A DNA stretch of 64,000 nt from Serratia nevei. GTDB taxonomy: Bacteria > Pseudomonadota > Gammaproteobacteria > Enterobacterales > Enterobacteriaceae. Under the pieces are notes generated by a model. That model was not told the origin of the DNA. It searched no databases and saw only the letters and a program-made list of their open reading frames with translations. Location of the stretch: positions 2,232,001 to 2,296,000 of the forward strand of contig NZ_CP149940.1 in assembly GCF_037948395.1 (NCBI RefSeq). The letters run 5' to 3'. The translations under genes and the position numbers were made by a program. Below are positions 26,424 through 37,300 of this stretch, piece after piece; the first letter of the stretch is position 1, and each line of letters begins with the position of its first letter.

Positions 26424-27761
26424 ATGAAAGCATTTGTACCGGCACTGGTTCTCAGTGCAGTGAGTTTTTCCGTTTGGGCGCAGGACGCCACCGTCAGCAG
26501 CGAGCTTATCAAGCGCGGTGAATACCTGGCGCGCGCCGGCGACTGCGTGGCCTGCCACACCGACGGCAAGAGCGGCAAAACCTTCGCCGGCGGTCTGGCG
26601 ATGGAGACGCCGATCGGCACCATCTACTCCACCAACATCACGCCGGACAAGAAAACCGGCATCGGCGATTACAGCTTCGAGGATTTCGACAACGCGGTGC
26701 GTAAGGGCGTAGCCAAAAACGGCAGCACCCTGTACCCAGCGATGCCGTACCCGTCGTTCGCGCTGGTGAAAGAGGAAGACATGCGCGCCATGTATGCCTA
26801 TTTCATGCACGGCGTGCAGCCGGTGGAGCAGGCCAACAAGGATTCCGACATCCCGTGGCCGCTGTCGATGCGCTGGCCGCTGAGCATCTGGCGCGGCATG
26901 TTTGCGCCGTCGCCGGCGGACTTCGTGGCTGACGCCAAAGCCGATCCGGTGATTGAACGCGGTCGTTATCTGGTGGAAGGCCTGGGCCACTGCGGCGCTT
27001 GCCATACCCCGCGCAGCATCACCATGCAGGAAAAAGCGTTGAGCAACAGCGAAAGCGACGACTATCTGTCCGGCAGCAACGCGCCGATCGACGGCTGGGT
27101 GGCTTCCAGCTTGCGCAGCGACCGTAAGGATGGCCTGGGCAGCTGGAGCGAAGCCGAGCTGACCGAGTTCCTGAAAACCGGCCGTAACGACAAGGCGATC
27201 GTGTTTGGCGGCATGAGCGACGTGGTGGAGCACAGCCTGCAATACCTGAGCGACGACGATCTGACCGCCATCGCACGCTACCTGAAATCGCTTCCGCCGA
27301 AAGACGGCAAACAGCAGGCGGCGCCGGTCGAAGACAGCGTGGCCAAGGATCTGTGGCGCGGCGACGACAGCAAGCCCGGCGCGGCGCTGTATGTCGATAA
27401 CTGCGCGGCCTGCCACCGCACCGACGGCGTGGGCTACAAGCGCGCCTTCCCGTCGCTGAAGGGCAACCCGGTGGTGCAGACCGAGGACGCGACCTCGCTG
27501 ATCCACATCGTGCTGACCGGCAACACTACGCCGGCGGTGCAGGGGGCGGTGTCCAACATCACCATGCCGCCGTTCGGCTGGCGTTTGAACGATCAGCAGG
27601 TGGCGGACGTGGTGAACTTCATCCGTACCAGCTGGGGCAACAGCGCCAAACCGGTGAGCGCCTCCGACGTGGCCGACGTGCGTAAAGACCGCTCGATGAT
27701 CCGCGACGAGAAGGAGATGGGCAGCGCCGAGGTGCCGGACCATCCGGACGCGAAGAAGTAA
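26424..27761 (+). CDS. Triheme cytochrome c subunit of the dehydrogenase
   Basis: A periplasmic electron-transfer subunit of 445 aa. The signal peptide ends at SVWA-QDA. Three CxxCH heme sites are visible: CVACH (C41), CGACH (C190) and CAACH (C327), each starting a cytochrome c domain with a downstream axial Met candidate (for example TLYPAMPYPSF and NITMPPFGW). It should pass electrons to ubiquinone. The family often has a C-terminal membrane anchor; the end here (DHPDAKK) is charged and none is evident. A terminator follows at once. Confidence 0.92.
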   Translation: MKAFVPALVLSAVSFSVWAQDATVSSELIKRGEYLARAGDCVACHTDGKSGKTFAGGLAMETPIGTIYSTNITPDKKTGIGDYSFEDFDNAVRKGVAKNGSTLYPAMPYPSFALVKEEDMRAMYAYFMHGVQPVEQANKDSDIPWPLSMRWPLSIWRGMFAPSPADFVADAKADPVIERGRYLVEGLGHCGACHTPRSITMQEKALSNSESDDYLSGSNAPIDGWVASSLRSDRKDGLGSWSEAELTEFLKTGRNDKAIVFGGMSDVVEHSLQYLSDDDLTAIARYLKSLPPKDGKQQAAPVEDSVAKDLWRGDDSKPGAALYVDNCAACHRTDGVGYKRAFPSLKGNPVVQTEDATSLIHIVLTGNTTPAVQGAVSNITMPPFGWRLNDQQVADVVNFIRTSWGNSAKPVSASDVADVRKDRSMIRDEKEMGSAEVPDHPDAKK

Positions 27762-27767
27762 ACCGCT

Positions 27768-27798
27768 TAAGGGCTCCGCAAGGGGCCCTTAGTTTTTT
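27768..27798 (+). terminator. Terminator of the dehydrogenase operon
   Basis: TAAGGGC / GCCCTTA pair around an 11-nt segment and are followed by GTTTTTT. Confidence 0.8.
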
Positions 27799-28018
27799 CT
27801 GTGCATGCCGGTTTTTTCAGCATTTCCTGTTCGCAAATTGCCCGTTCGGCCGATAAAACATAGACCCGCAGGGGATTTTTCATTATCCTTTGCCGTCCTT
27901 TCATCAGGCGTAAGTATGAAATATCGCTTTAATTCACTGATTACTATTAAAAAGTTCGCGGAGAAGGATATCCCGTTAGGCGCAATCGTTGGCGCCGCAG
28001 ATTAAGGTAGACTGTCTC

Positions 28019-29302
28019 ATGAGTACGATTTCTCCCGATTCAGGCACGCTGACGGCCGCTCAGCCAGCCAAATGGAACAAAACCGACACCGTCTGGATGT
28101 TCGGCCTTTATGCCACCGCGGTGGGTGCCGGCACGCTGTTCTTGCCGATCAACGCCGGTTTGAACGGCCCGCTGGTGCTGCTGTTGATGGCGCTGTTCGC
28201 TTTCCCGCTGACCTATTTGCCGCACCGCGCGCTCAGCCGCTTCGTGCTGTCCGGCTCCAGCCGCGACGGCAATATTCACGATGTGGTGGTGGAACACTTC
28301 GGCGTGCTGGCCGGCAAAATCATCATGATGCTGTATCTGATGGCGTTCTTCCCGATCGTGCTGGTGTACAGCATTTCGATCACCAACGCGCTGGACAGCT
28401 TCCTGATCCATCAGTTCCACGTGGCGCCGCTGCCGCGCATCTGGCTGAGTCTGGCGGTAGTGGTGGTGCTCAATCTGGTGCTGCTGCGCGGCAAAGACAG
28501 CATCGTGGCGGCGATGGGCATGCTGGTGTTCCCGCTGTTGGTGTTCCTGATGGGCATTTCGCTGTACCTGATGCCGAGCTGGAATACCGCCAACTTCGTT
28601 AATGGCCTGGCCGCCACCCGCTTCGACACGCCGGGGCTGTGGCATTCGCTGTGGCTGGCGGTGCCGGTGATGGTGTTCTCCTTCAGCCATGCGCCGATCA
28701 TCTCTTCCTTCGCCTCGACGCAGAAGAGCCTGTATGGCGATAAGGCGGAACGCCGCTGCGCGCGCATCATGCGCTACAGCTATGTGCTGATCTGCGTCAC
28801 CGTGCTGTTTTTCGTGTTCAGCTGCGTGCTGAGCCTGTCCCATGAAGACATGCAGCAGGCGAAAGACCAGAACATCACGGTGCTGACCACGCTGGCCAAC
28901 AAATTCTCCAACCCGCTGATCGCCTATCTCGGCCCGGTAATGGCGATGTTGGCAATGGCCAAATCCTATCTCGGCACCTCGCTGGGGGTGACGGAAGGGG
29001 CGACCAGCCTGATCGACGGCGTCACGCGCGCGGTCGGCAAACCGCTCAGTTCGCGTATGACGCACCGCATCTCGGCGGTGTCGCTGTTCCTGCTCACCTG
29101 GGCGGCGACGGTGTGGAACCCCAGCGCGCTGCACATCATTGAAACCATCAGCGGCCCGCTGATTGCCGCCATCCTGTTCATTCTGCCGATGTACGCGGTG
29201 CGCGCGGTGCCGGCAATGCGTAAATACCGAGCGGCGAGCAACGTATTCGTACTGGTGATGGGCCTGATTGCGCTGTCGGCGCTGATCTACGGCCTGGTGT
29301 GA
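28019..29302 (+). CDS. HAAAP-family amino acid permease (SdaC/TdcC/YhaO-like)
   Basis: A 427-aa inner-membrane transporter with about eleven hydrophobic helices. The first helix carries VGAGTLFLPINAG, the hallmark of hydroxy/aromatic amino acid permeases that take up serine or threonine with H+ or Na+. Other family segments are VFSFSHAPIISSF and AKSYLGTSLGVTEG. The start is MSTISPDSG (ATG 28019, AAGGT upstream); the ORF extends a few codons upstream without a better site. It is flanked by terminators on both sides and so is probably monocistronic. Serine/threonine specificity is a guess from family; tryptophan/tyrosine is less likely. Confidence 0.85.
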   Translation: MSTISPDSGTLTAAQPAKWNKTDTVWMFGLYATAVGAGTLFLPINAGLNGPLVLLLMALFAFPLTYLPHRALSRFVLSGSSRDGNIHDVVVEHFGVLAGKIIMMLYLMAFFPIVLVYSISITNALDSFLIHQFHVAPLPRIWLSLAVVVVLNLVLLRGKDSIVAAMGMLVFPLLVFLMGISLYLMPSWNTANFVNGLAATRFDTPGLWHSLWLAVPVMVFSFSHAPIISSFASTQKSLYGDKAERRCARIMRYSYVLICVTVLFFVFSCVLSLSHEDMQQAKDQNITVLTTLANKFSNPLIAYLGPVMAMLAMAKSYLGTSLGVTEGATSLIDGVTRAVGKPLSSRMTHRISAVSLFLLTWAATVWNPSALHIIETISGPLIAAILFILPMYAVRAVPAMRKYRAASNVFVLVMGLIALSALIYGLV

Positions 29303-29309
29303 TCCTCAG

Positions 29310-29331
29310 GGCGCGCCGCTTCCGGCGCGCC
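29310..29331 (+). terminator. Possible terminator after the amino acid permease
   Basis: GGCGCGCC occurs twice as an inverted repeat around GCTTCC; the following CTCTTCAT is only modestly T-rich. Confidence 0.5.
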
Positions 29332-29392
29332 TCTTCATCCCGCATTACACATCCCTTTGCAATTAATCGCCGGGCAACGCGGCGCGACCTTT

Positions 29393-29411
29393 GATAATGC
29401 TAGCCATTCTC
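29393..29411 (+). promoter_or_regulatory. Fur box of the orphan binding protein gene
   Basis: GATAATGCTAGCCATTCTC matches the 19-bp Fur consensus at 15 positions, and the flanking TT and ATTAC extend the similarity. It lies 42-60 bp upstream of the GTG start at 29453. Confidence 0.75.
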
Positions 29412-29452
29412 ATTACTATTCCCTGGTTGAATTGTTTACCAAGGAGCTTTTC

Positions 29453-30586
29453 GTGCACCGTCGAATTACTCTGTCGGCGCTGGTTTGCGCCGCCGTGCTT
29501 TCCGCCCCGGCGATGGCCACTACCTATCCGCTGACCCTGACCGACACTTCCGGCCAGACGCTCACCCTCCAGCAAGAGCCAAAACGCATCGTGGTGCAGG
29601 ACGGGCGCGATATTCTCACGCTGGCGCTGCTCGATCGCGCCAACCCGTTCGATCGGCTGGTGGCCTGGAACAACCTGTTGAAGAAAAGCGATGCGGCGAC
29701 CTGGGACATCTTGCAAAGCAAATGGCCGGCGGCGAAAAACATCATCGATATGGGGTTCAGCGACAAGGGCGAAGTCAATCTGGAAAGCGTGATCGCCAAA
29801 CGCCCCGATCTGATGATCGCCCAGCTGCGTTCCAAACCTTCGCTGAGCCAAACCGGCGTGCTGGATAAGCTGAAGGCGTTGAACGTGCCGGTGTTGTTTA
29901 TCGACACCATGCTCAAGCCGGTGGAAAACACGCCGAAAAGCGTGACGCTGCTGGGGGAAACCCTCAACCGCGAAAGCGAAGCCAAGCAATATACCGATTA
30001 TTATCAGCAGCACTATCAGGCCATTCTGGCCAAGACGCAGGCGGTGGAACCCAAGCCGCTGGTGTTCTTTGAAGCCAAGGCCGGCCTGAACGGGCTGGAG
30101 TCCTGCTGCTATACCCACGCCCACGTTGGCTGGGGTGCGTTGGTGGAGGCGGTCGGCGCGCGCAATATCGGCTCTGCGCTGCTGCCGGGCGCCACCGGCG
30201 ACGTGGCGCTGGAAAAAGTGATCAGCATGAAGCCGGACGCCTACATCGTTTCCGGTTCACAGTGGGCCAGCAAGACCAACGCCGCGGTGCCGTTTGGCTA
30301 CGGCGTGACGCAGCAGCAGGTGGATGAGGCTTTCAACCGCATGAAGCAGCGCCCGGGGTTCGCTCAGGTGTCGGCGGTGAAGGAAGGGCGGTTCTACGGC
30401 ATCTACCATAACTTCTACAACCACCCGTACAACATCGTTGGGCTGGAGTATCTGGCGAAGTTTATCTATCCGGCGCAGTTCCCGGATCTGGATCCGGCCA
30501 AGACCTACAGCGAGATCCTCAGCCGCTTTACCGAAGTGCCGGAAGGCAAGGGCATTTTGGGCGCGCAGGCGCCGGCGGGGAAATAA
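29453..30586 (+). CDS. Orphan periplasmic iron/siderophore-type binding protein (FepB/TroA-like)
   Basis: A secreted solute-binding protein (377 aa) with no ATPase or permease gene beside it. The start is GTG 29453 with AAGGAG 6 bp upstream, giving a signal peptide that ends at APAMA-TTYP. ATG-less upstream codons in the same frame lie over the Fur box. The class III fold is suggested by KRIVVQDGRDI, a central helix and KPDAYIVSG. It is paralogous to the protein at 692-1783 (GARNI, PFGYG and EYLAKFIYPAQFPDLDP are shared). The paired cysteines in ESCCYTHAH are notable. It is iron-regulated by a Fur box. It may lend ligand to a FecCD system encoded elsewhere, possibly the one at the window start. 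Confidence 0.85.
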   Translation: MHRRITLSALVCAAVLSAPAMATTYPLTLTDTSGQTLTLQQEPKRIVVQDGRDILTLALLDRANPFDRLVAWNNLLKKSDAATWDILQSKWPAAKNIIDMGFSDKGEVNLESVIAKRPDLMIAQLRSKPSLSQTGVLDKLKALNVPVLFIDTMLKPVENTPKSVTLLGETLNRESEAKQYTDYYQQHYQAILAKTQAVEPKPLVFFEAKAGLNGLESCCYTHAHVGWGALVEAVGARNIGSALLPGATGDVALEKVISMKPDAYIVSGSQWASKTNAAVPFGYGVTQQQVDEAFNRMKQRPGFAQVSAVKEGRFYGIYHNFYNHPYNIVGLEYLAKFIYPAQFPDLDPAKTYSEILSRFTEVPEGKGILGAQAPAGK

Positions 30587-30591
30587 CGGCA

Positions 30592-30619
30592 ACGGGCGCG
30601 ACGATCGCGCCCGTTTTTT
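30592..30619. terminator. Terminator between the binding protein gene and marC
   Basis: ACGGGCGCGA / TCGCGCCCGT with a CGA loop is followed by TTTTT on the plus strand. Confidence 0.88.
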
Positions 30620-30623
30620 ATCG

Positions 30624-31310
30624 TCAGGCGGCCGGCGTATAGGTGGAGATAATCTCCAGTACGCCGTTGATAATGAACTGCACGCCCATGCACACCAGCA
30701 GGAAGCCCATCAGGCGGGAGATCGCCTCGATGCCGCTTTTCCCCACCAAGCGCATGATGGCGCCGGAACTGAGCAGGCAGCCCCACAGGATCACCGCGAC
30801 CGTCAGGAAGATGGCGACCGGCGCCACGGCCAGTACCCAGGGTTCAAAACCCAGCGTGTTCGCTTTGACGCTCGACGCCGAGCTGATGATCATCGCGATG
30901 GTACCCGGCCCGGCGGTGCTCGGCATGGCCAACGGCACGAAGGCGATGTTGGCCGACGTCTTATGGCGCAGCTCGTGCGACTTGCTCTCTACCTCCGGTG
31001 CCTCTTCAGGGCTCTGCTGGGGGAACAGCATGCGAAAACCGATGAAGGCGACGATCAGCCCGCCGGCGATACGCAGGCCGGGGATCGAAATGCCGAAGGT
31101 GTTCATCACCACCTGCCCGGCGTAAAACGCCACCGTCATGATGCAGAACACATAAACCGAGGCCATCAGCGACTGCTGATTGCGCTCTTCGCGCGTCATA
31201 TTGCCGGACAACCCGAGCAGCAACGCCACCGTGGTCAGCGGGTTGGCCAGCGGCAGCAGCAGCACCAAACCCAGTCCGATGGCCTGGAATAACTGCAAAA
31301 TACCCGTCAT
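30624..31310 (-). CDS. marC: MarC-family inner-membrane protein
   Basis: A 228-aa membrane protein with six hydrophobic helices and near-continuous identity to E. coli MarC (221 aa): [33 protein letters not shown] and [16 protein letters not shown], here quoted in part. The function is unknown despite the mar name; it was once thought to aid multidrug resistance. The start is MTGILQLFQ (ATG 31310) with GGGAG upstream; an ATG six codons earlier is less well placed. It is convergent with the binding-protein gene. Confidence 0.94.
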   Translation of the reverse strand: MTGILQLFQAIGLGLVLLLPLANPLTTVALLLGLSGNMTREERNQQSLMASVYVFCIMTVAFYAGQVVMNTFGISIPGLRIAGGLIVAFIGFRMLFPQQSPEEAPEVESKSHELRHKTSANIAFVPLAMPSTAGPGTIAMIISSASSVKANTLGFEPWVLAVAPVAIFLTVAVILWGCLLSSGAIMRLVGKSGIEAISRLMGFLLVCMGVQFIINGVLEIISTYTPAA

Positions 31311-31415
31311 AAAAAACTCCCTGTGCAACGTTCAAGCCGCCAGGCGGCGGCCCATGAGCTGAACAGCCTAGCCTGCCGTGTGCCTGGCGGCAATGGGGAT
31401 AGCTCGGAAGGTTAA

Positions 31416-31604
31416 TTAACCGTCGGCCGGCGTTTCCTCTTCGCCATTGCACTCGCCGGCGAGCTCCGGTTCATCCCCACACCCCAGCGGCGCTTCATTG
31501 ACCGCAATCGCTCGCGGCACTGAACGCGCGCCAAAATGCACCCGCCCATACAGCGTCGCTAATACCGCGCATAGCACGACGAGGACTGCGAGTAACCGGT
31601 TCAT
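31416..31604 (-). CDS. Small hypothetical exported or membrane-anchored protein
   Basis: A 62-aa frame that is not recognised. Residues 3-19 (RLLAVLVVLCAVLATLY) are strongly hydrophobic, like a signal peptide or anchor; the rest is acidic with two cysteines (LGCGDEPELAGEC) and ends GEEETPADG. No clear ribosome binding site precedes the ATG, which lowers confidence. It could be a stand-alone gene between marC and the membrane gene at 31861. Confidence 0.4.
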   Translation of the reverse strand: MNRLLAVLVVLCAVLATLYGRVHFGARSVPRAIAVNEAPLGCGDEPELAGECNGEEETPADG

Positions 31605-31860
31605 ATGTGCATGGGTCTCGGTGGGAGCTGACTGGTATCAGGATAGTGGCTGGCGGCGAAGATCGCCACGTGGAGCAGGTATATCGCCGAGCGGCGATGA
31701 CAAAAATGCGCTGCGCTCGGAAAAGGTGCGCAATTTTTGTGTTTTATGGCCTTTTTCGCCGCAGTTGGCCGGTAAAGGCCGATGTTTCGCATCAATTGCT
31801 ACACCCCGCAGGCTCAGCTGCCTACCATAGGCGCGCTTTAAAACGATAATGAGACTGATT

Positions 31861-32484
31861 ATGCAAGACGAGTTGAAACTTTTACTGGGGAAAATCGGCG
31901 CATTCGCGCTTTCCGGCGCTTTTTTGGCGGCCTTGGTCGGCCTGGTGTTTATCGACGTACACTGGCTGCATAATTTCGTGCATGAAACCTCGCTGACCGA
32001 AGTGGCGCAGGAACTGTTGCTGCTCGCCATCGCCGGTGGTTTTTTCGCCGCGGCCTGGCGACAGGCTGAACGCCGCTCCGCCTGGATGCTGGTCGGCGGC
32101 TTCTTTCTCTGCATGCTGATCCGCGAGATGGACTTCGCCTTCGATGCGCTGTGGCACGGCGCGTGGGTGTGGTTCGCGCTGGCGGTCGCCTTGGTTTGCC
32201 TGTGGCATGCCGGCAGGCACATCGCGGCGACGGTGCGCGGCCTGGCTGATTTCGTGACGCATCCCGGCTACGGCATGATGTGTGCGGGCCTGCTGTGCAT
32301 TCTGGTGTTTTCACGCCTGTTCGGCATGAGCGCGCTGTGGCAAACGCTGATGTTGGACGGCTATAACCGGGTAGTGAAAAACATGGTGGAAGAGGGCTGT
32401 GAACTGCTGGGCTACGGCCTGTGCCTGCTGGCCACCCTGAGCTACATGAAAACCGTTTTTGCGCCGGATGACGCGAAAGCGTGA
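31861..32484 (+). CDS. Conserved-looking integral membrane protein of unknown function
   Basis: A 207-aa protein from ATG 31861 (GAGA 7 bp upstream; ATG 31849 adds four residues). About five or six hydrophobic helices are visible (near 12-35, 52-68, 75-92, 100-118, 135-153, 175-192). Charged residues lie between and inside some helices (IREMDFAFD; NMVEEGCELLGYGLC), which suggests a buried functional site. No family is recognised. It sits between marC and thrS, a place not occupied in E. coli, and its stop is about 215 bp ahead of thrS, so it is probably a separate transcript. Confidence 0.7.
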   Translation: MQDELKLLLGKIGAFALSGAFLAALVGLVFIDVHWLHNFVHETSLTEVAQELLLLAIAGGFFAAAWRQAERRSAWMLVGGFFLCMLIREMDFAFDALWHGAWVWFALAVALVCLWHAGRHIAATVRGLADFVTHPGYGMMCAGLLCILVFSRLFGMSALWQTLMLDGYNRVVKNMVEEGCELLGYGLCLLATLSYMKTVFAPDDAKA

Positions 32485-32656
32485 GGGCGGCACTTTATTT
32501 ATCCGGAACAATTTTAGTGATACTATTCGCTTAGCCGAATGCGGCTGAGAAGGTATGCGTTCCATTCTGTATACCCAGTGAGGTTTCAATCTGGCAATTG
32601 TGGGCGAGATCTGAAACCTGGCTGACCAAACCCAAAACCCAATTTTCGTACTGCAT

Positions 32657-32677
32657 GTGATCTGTCGTGTGGGTCAC
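32657..32677 (+). promoter_or_regulatory. thrS translational operator hairpin (anticodon-arm mimic)
   Basis: GTGAT and GTCAC close a stem whose loop holds TCGTG, placing CGU (32666-32668) like the anticodon of a threonine tRNA. In E. coli this thrS leader domain is bound by threonyl-tRNA synthetase to repress its own translation, and the sequence here differs from it at about one base. AAGGA (32688-32692) is the downstream ribosome binding site. Confidence 0.82.
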
Positions 32678-32699
32678 CACTGTAGATAAGGAATTATTA

Positions 32700-34628
32700 A
32701 TGCCTGTTATTACTCTTCCTGACGGTAGTCAGCGTCATTTCGACCACCCCGTTTCCCCGATGGATGTCGCGCGCGATATCGGCCCTGGCCTGGCGAAAGC
32801 CTGTATCGCCGGCCGCGTCAACGGCGAGCTGGTTGATGCCGGCGATCTGATCGAATCAGATGCGCAGCTGGCCATCATCACCATCAAAGATGAAGACGGT
32901 CTGGAAATCATGCGCCACTCCTGCGCGCACCTGCTGGGTCATGCGATCAAGCAGCTGTGGCCGGATACCAAAATGGCGATCGGTCCGGTGATCGACAACG
33001 GTTTCTATTATGACGTGGATATCGACCGCACCCTGACGCAGGAAGACCTGGATCTGCTGGAAAAGCGGATGCACGAGTTGGCCGATAAGGATTACGACGT
33101 CATCAAGAAGAAGGTCAGCTGGCAAGAAGCCCGCGACACCTTCGCTGAGCGCGGCGAAATCTACAAAGTGGCGATCCTGGATGAGAACATCAGCCATGAC
33201 GATCGTCCTGGCCTGTATCACCACGAAGAATACGTCGACATGTGCCGTGGCCCGCACGTGCCAAACATGCGTTTCTGTCACCATTTCAAGCTGCAGAAAA
33301 CCTCCGGCGCTTACTGGCGCGGCGACAGCAAAAACAAAATGCTGCAGCGTATCTACGGCACCGCCTGGGCAGACAAGAAGCAGCTGAACGCCTACCTGCA
33401 GCGCCTGGAAGAAGCGGCCAAGCGCGATCACCGCAAGATCGGCAAACAGCTCGACCTGTATCACATGCAGGAAGAAGCGCCGGGCATGGTGTTCTGGCAC
33501 AACGACGGTTGGACGATTTTCCGCGAGCTGGAAGCCTTCGTGCGCATGAAGCTCAAAGAGTATCAGTACCAGGAAGTGAAAGGTCCGTTCATGATGGACC
33601 GCGTGCTGTGGGAAAAAACCGGCCACTGGGAAAACTACAAAGACGCCATGTTCACCACCGCGTCGGAAAACCGCGAATACTGCATCAAGCCGATGAACTG
33701 CCCGGGTCACGTGCAGATCTTCAACCAGGGCCTGAAGTCGTACCGCGATTTGCCGCTGCGCATGGGCGAGTTCGGCAGCTGCCACCGCAACGAGCCATCG
33801 GGCTCCCTGCACGGCCTGATGCGCGTGCGTGGCTTCACGCAGGATGACGCCCATATCTTCTGTACCGAAGAGCAGGTGCGTGCCGAAGTGAACGAATGCA
33901 TTCGCATGGTCTATGACGTGTACGGTACTTTTGGCTTCGACAAGATCGCCGTCAAGCTGTCTACGCGTCCGGAAAAACGCATCGGCACCGACGACATGTG
34001 GACCCGTGCGGAAGAAGACCTGGCCGCTGCGCTGACCGAGAACGGCATTCCGTTTGAATATCAGCCGGGTGAGGGTGCCTTCTACGGACCGAAAATTGAA
34101 TTTACCCTGCATGATTGTTTGGATCGCGCATGGCAATGTGGTACCGTGCAGCTCGATTTCTTCTTGCCAGGCCGTTTGGGCGCCTCGTACGTTGGCGAAA
34201 ACAACGATCGCGTCGTGCCGGTAATGATTCACCGCGCCATTTTGGGCTCCATGGAACGTTTCATCGGTATCCTTACCGAAGAATACGCCGGGTTCTACCC
34301 GACCTGGATCGCTCCGGTGCAGGTGGTGGTGATGAATATCACCGACAGCCAGTCTGATTATGTCCAGCAATTGACCAAAAAACTGCAGGATGCAGGCATT
34401 CGCGTGAAAGCGGACTTGAGAAATGAGAAGATTGGCTTTAAAATTCGCGAACATACTTTACGTCGAGTCCCTTACATGTTGGTGTGCGGCGACAAAGAGG
34501 TCGAAGCAGGCAAAGTTGCCGTTCGTACCCGCCGTGGCAAAGACTTGGGAAGCCTGGACGTAAACGAAGTCGTAGACAAGCTGCTGAAAGAGATTCGCAG
34601 CCGTAGTCTTCATCAACTGGAGGAATAA
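32700..34628 (+). CDS. thrS: Threonyl-tRNA synthetase
   Basis: Charges threonine tRNA; homodimeric class II enzyme of 642 aa, the same as E. coli. Domains in order are TGS (about 1-61), the editing domain (about 62-225, with the hydrolytic H73 and H77 in [10 protein letters not shown]), the catalytic core (about 240-535, including the zinc ligand Cys in MNCPGH and motif 2 SCHRNEPSG), and the anticodon domain (about 540-642). The start is MPVITLPDG (ATG 32700) as in E. coli, with AAGGA at good distance; the open frame upstream is the leader. It autoregulates through the leader hairpin. infC starts 3 bp after its stop. Confidence 0.99.
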   Translation: MPVITLPDGSQRHFDHPVSPMDVARDIGPGLAKACIAGRVNGELVDAGDLIESDAQLAIITIKDEDGLEIMRHSCAHLLGHAIKQLWPDTKMAIGPVIDNGFYYDVDIDRTLTQEDLDLLEKRMHELADKDYDVIKKKVSWQEARDTFAERGEIYKVAILDENISHDDRPGLYHHEEYVDMCRGPHVPNMRFCHHFKLQKTSGAYWRGDSKNKMLQRIYGTAWADKKQLNAYLQRLEEAAKRDHRKIGKQLDLYHMQEEAPGMVFWHNDGWTIFRELEAFVRMKLKEYQYQEVKGPFMMDRVLWEKTGHWENYKDAMFTTASENREYCIKPMNCPGHVQIFNQGLKSYRDLPLRMGEFGSCHRNEPSGSLHGLMRVRGFTQDDAHIFCTEEQVRAEVNECIRMVYDVYGTFGFDKIAVKLSTRPEKRIGTDDMWTRAEEDLAAALTENGIPFEYQPGEGAFYGPKIEFTLHDCLDRAWQCGTVQLDFFLPGRLGASYVGENNDRVVPVMIHRAILGSMERFIGILTEEYAGFYPTWIAPVQVVVMNITDSQSDYVQQLTKKLQDAGIRVKADLRNEKIGFKIREHTLRRVPYMLVCGDKEVEAGKVAVRTRRGKDLGSLDVNEVVDKLLKEIRSRSLHQLEE

Positions 34629-35183
<555 letters not shown>

Positions 35184-35201
35184 GGCTTACAAGTAATGGA
35201 A

Positions 35202-35227
35202 CCCGCGCGGCGCTTGCGCTGTGTGGG
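35202..35227 (+). promoter_or_regulatory. Hairpin in the infC-rpmI spacer (probable L20 control region)
   Basis: CCCGCGCGGC can pair with GCTGTGTGGG (with G-U pairs) around a short loop, followed by TTTTATT. In E. coli this spacer carries the L20-responsive operator for rpmI-rplT and a weak attenuator. The exact pseudoknot was not resolved here. Confidence 0.5.
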
Positions 35228-35257
35228 TTTTATTCGCCCAACTGATTCGTTGTTTAA

Positions 35258-35479
<222 letters not shown>

Positions 35480-35504
35480 GCCATTTTTTTTGAATTTAGA
35501 ATAA

Positions 35505-35879
<375 letters not shown>

Positions 35880-35888
35880 GTCAGTAGA

Positions 35889-35912
35889 AGAGGGAGCTTG
35901 CTCCCTCTTTTA
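35889..35912 (+). terminator. Terminator after rplT
   Basis: AGAGGGAGC / GCTCCCTCT is a perfect 9-bp stem with a TT loop, followed by TT and TAATCTTT. Confidence 0.88.
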
Positions 35913-35996
35913 ATCTTTGTTTTCAGCGACAAATATTGACTTTTATTGGCCGCCGCTATATCACTGGTGGGCAATCATCGACAAGGTACCGCAATC

Positions 35997-36041
35997 ATGC
36001 ACGCAGCTATTTTTCGTTTCTTTTTTTACTTTAGCGCCTGA
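35997..36041 (+). CDS. pheM: pheST attenuator leader peptide PheM
   Basis: A 14-residue leader, [14 protein letters not shown], with five phenylalanines, four of them in the FRFFFYF run. It differs from the E. coli peptide ([14 protein letters not shown]) at two positions. Stalling at the Phe codons when charged tRNA-Phe is scarce lets the antiterminator form and pheST be read. It is far too short for ordinary ORF searches. Confidence 0.93.
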   Translation: [14 protein letters not shown]

Positions 36042-36045
36042 TTTC

Positions 36046-36113
36046 AGGAGGCTTTGCGCGTAAGAAAAGAAACGAAAAGTAGCGCCTAAGCCTCCCTCGT
36101 GGAGGCTTTTTTG
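36046..36113 (+). promoter_or_regulatory. pheST transcription attenuator
   Basis: AGCCTCC (36089-36095) pairs with GGAGGCT (36101-36107) and is followed by TTTTTTG, forming the terminator. AGGAGGCT at 36047-36054, just after the leader stop, can instead pair with AGCCTCC as the antiterminator. Confidence 0.88.
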
Positions 36114-36272
36114 TTTTTGGCCATCGTCCCGCCTTGCAAAGCGTTGCGGTGAGAGCGGCAGGCGTTGAGCGAGCCTTGTGCCTCGCTGGTGAGTCGCCTG
36201 GCCGGCAACGTATTGAAAAGTCTTTGAAGATTGCTCAAAGGCGTGTTCGAATAATAGATAACAATTACTTAG

Positions 36273-37286
<1,014 letters not shown>

Positions 37287-37300
37287 GGCGGGAATATCAC

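Noticed and set aside
24624..27743. A 1039-codon minus-strand frame opposite the dehydrogenase genes
   Set aside because: His/Val/Arg-rich shadow of strongly codon-biased genes; the plus strand has recognised motifs (Tat signal, FAD, heme) throughout.
27916..28005. 29-codon frame starting MKYRFNSL ahead of the amino acid permease
   Set aside because: Weak ribosome binding site and no repeated-codon pattern that would suggest a leader peptide.
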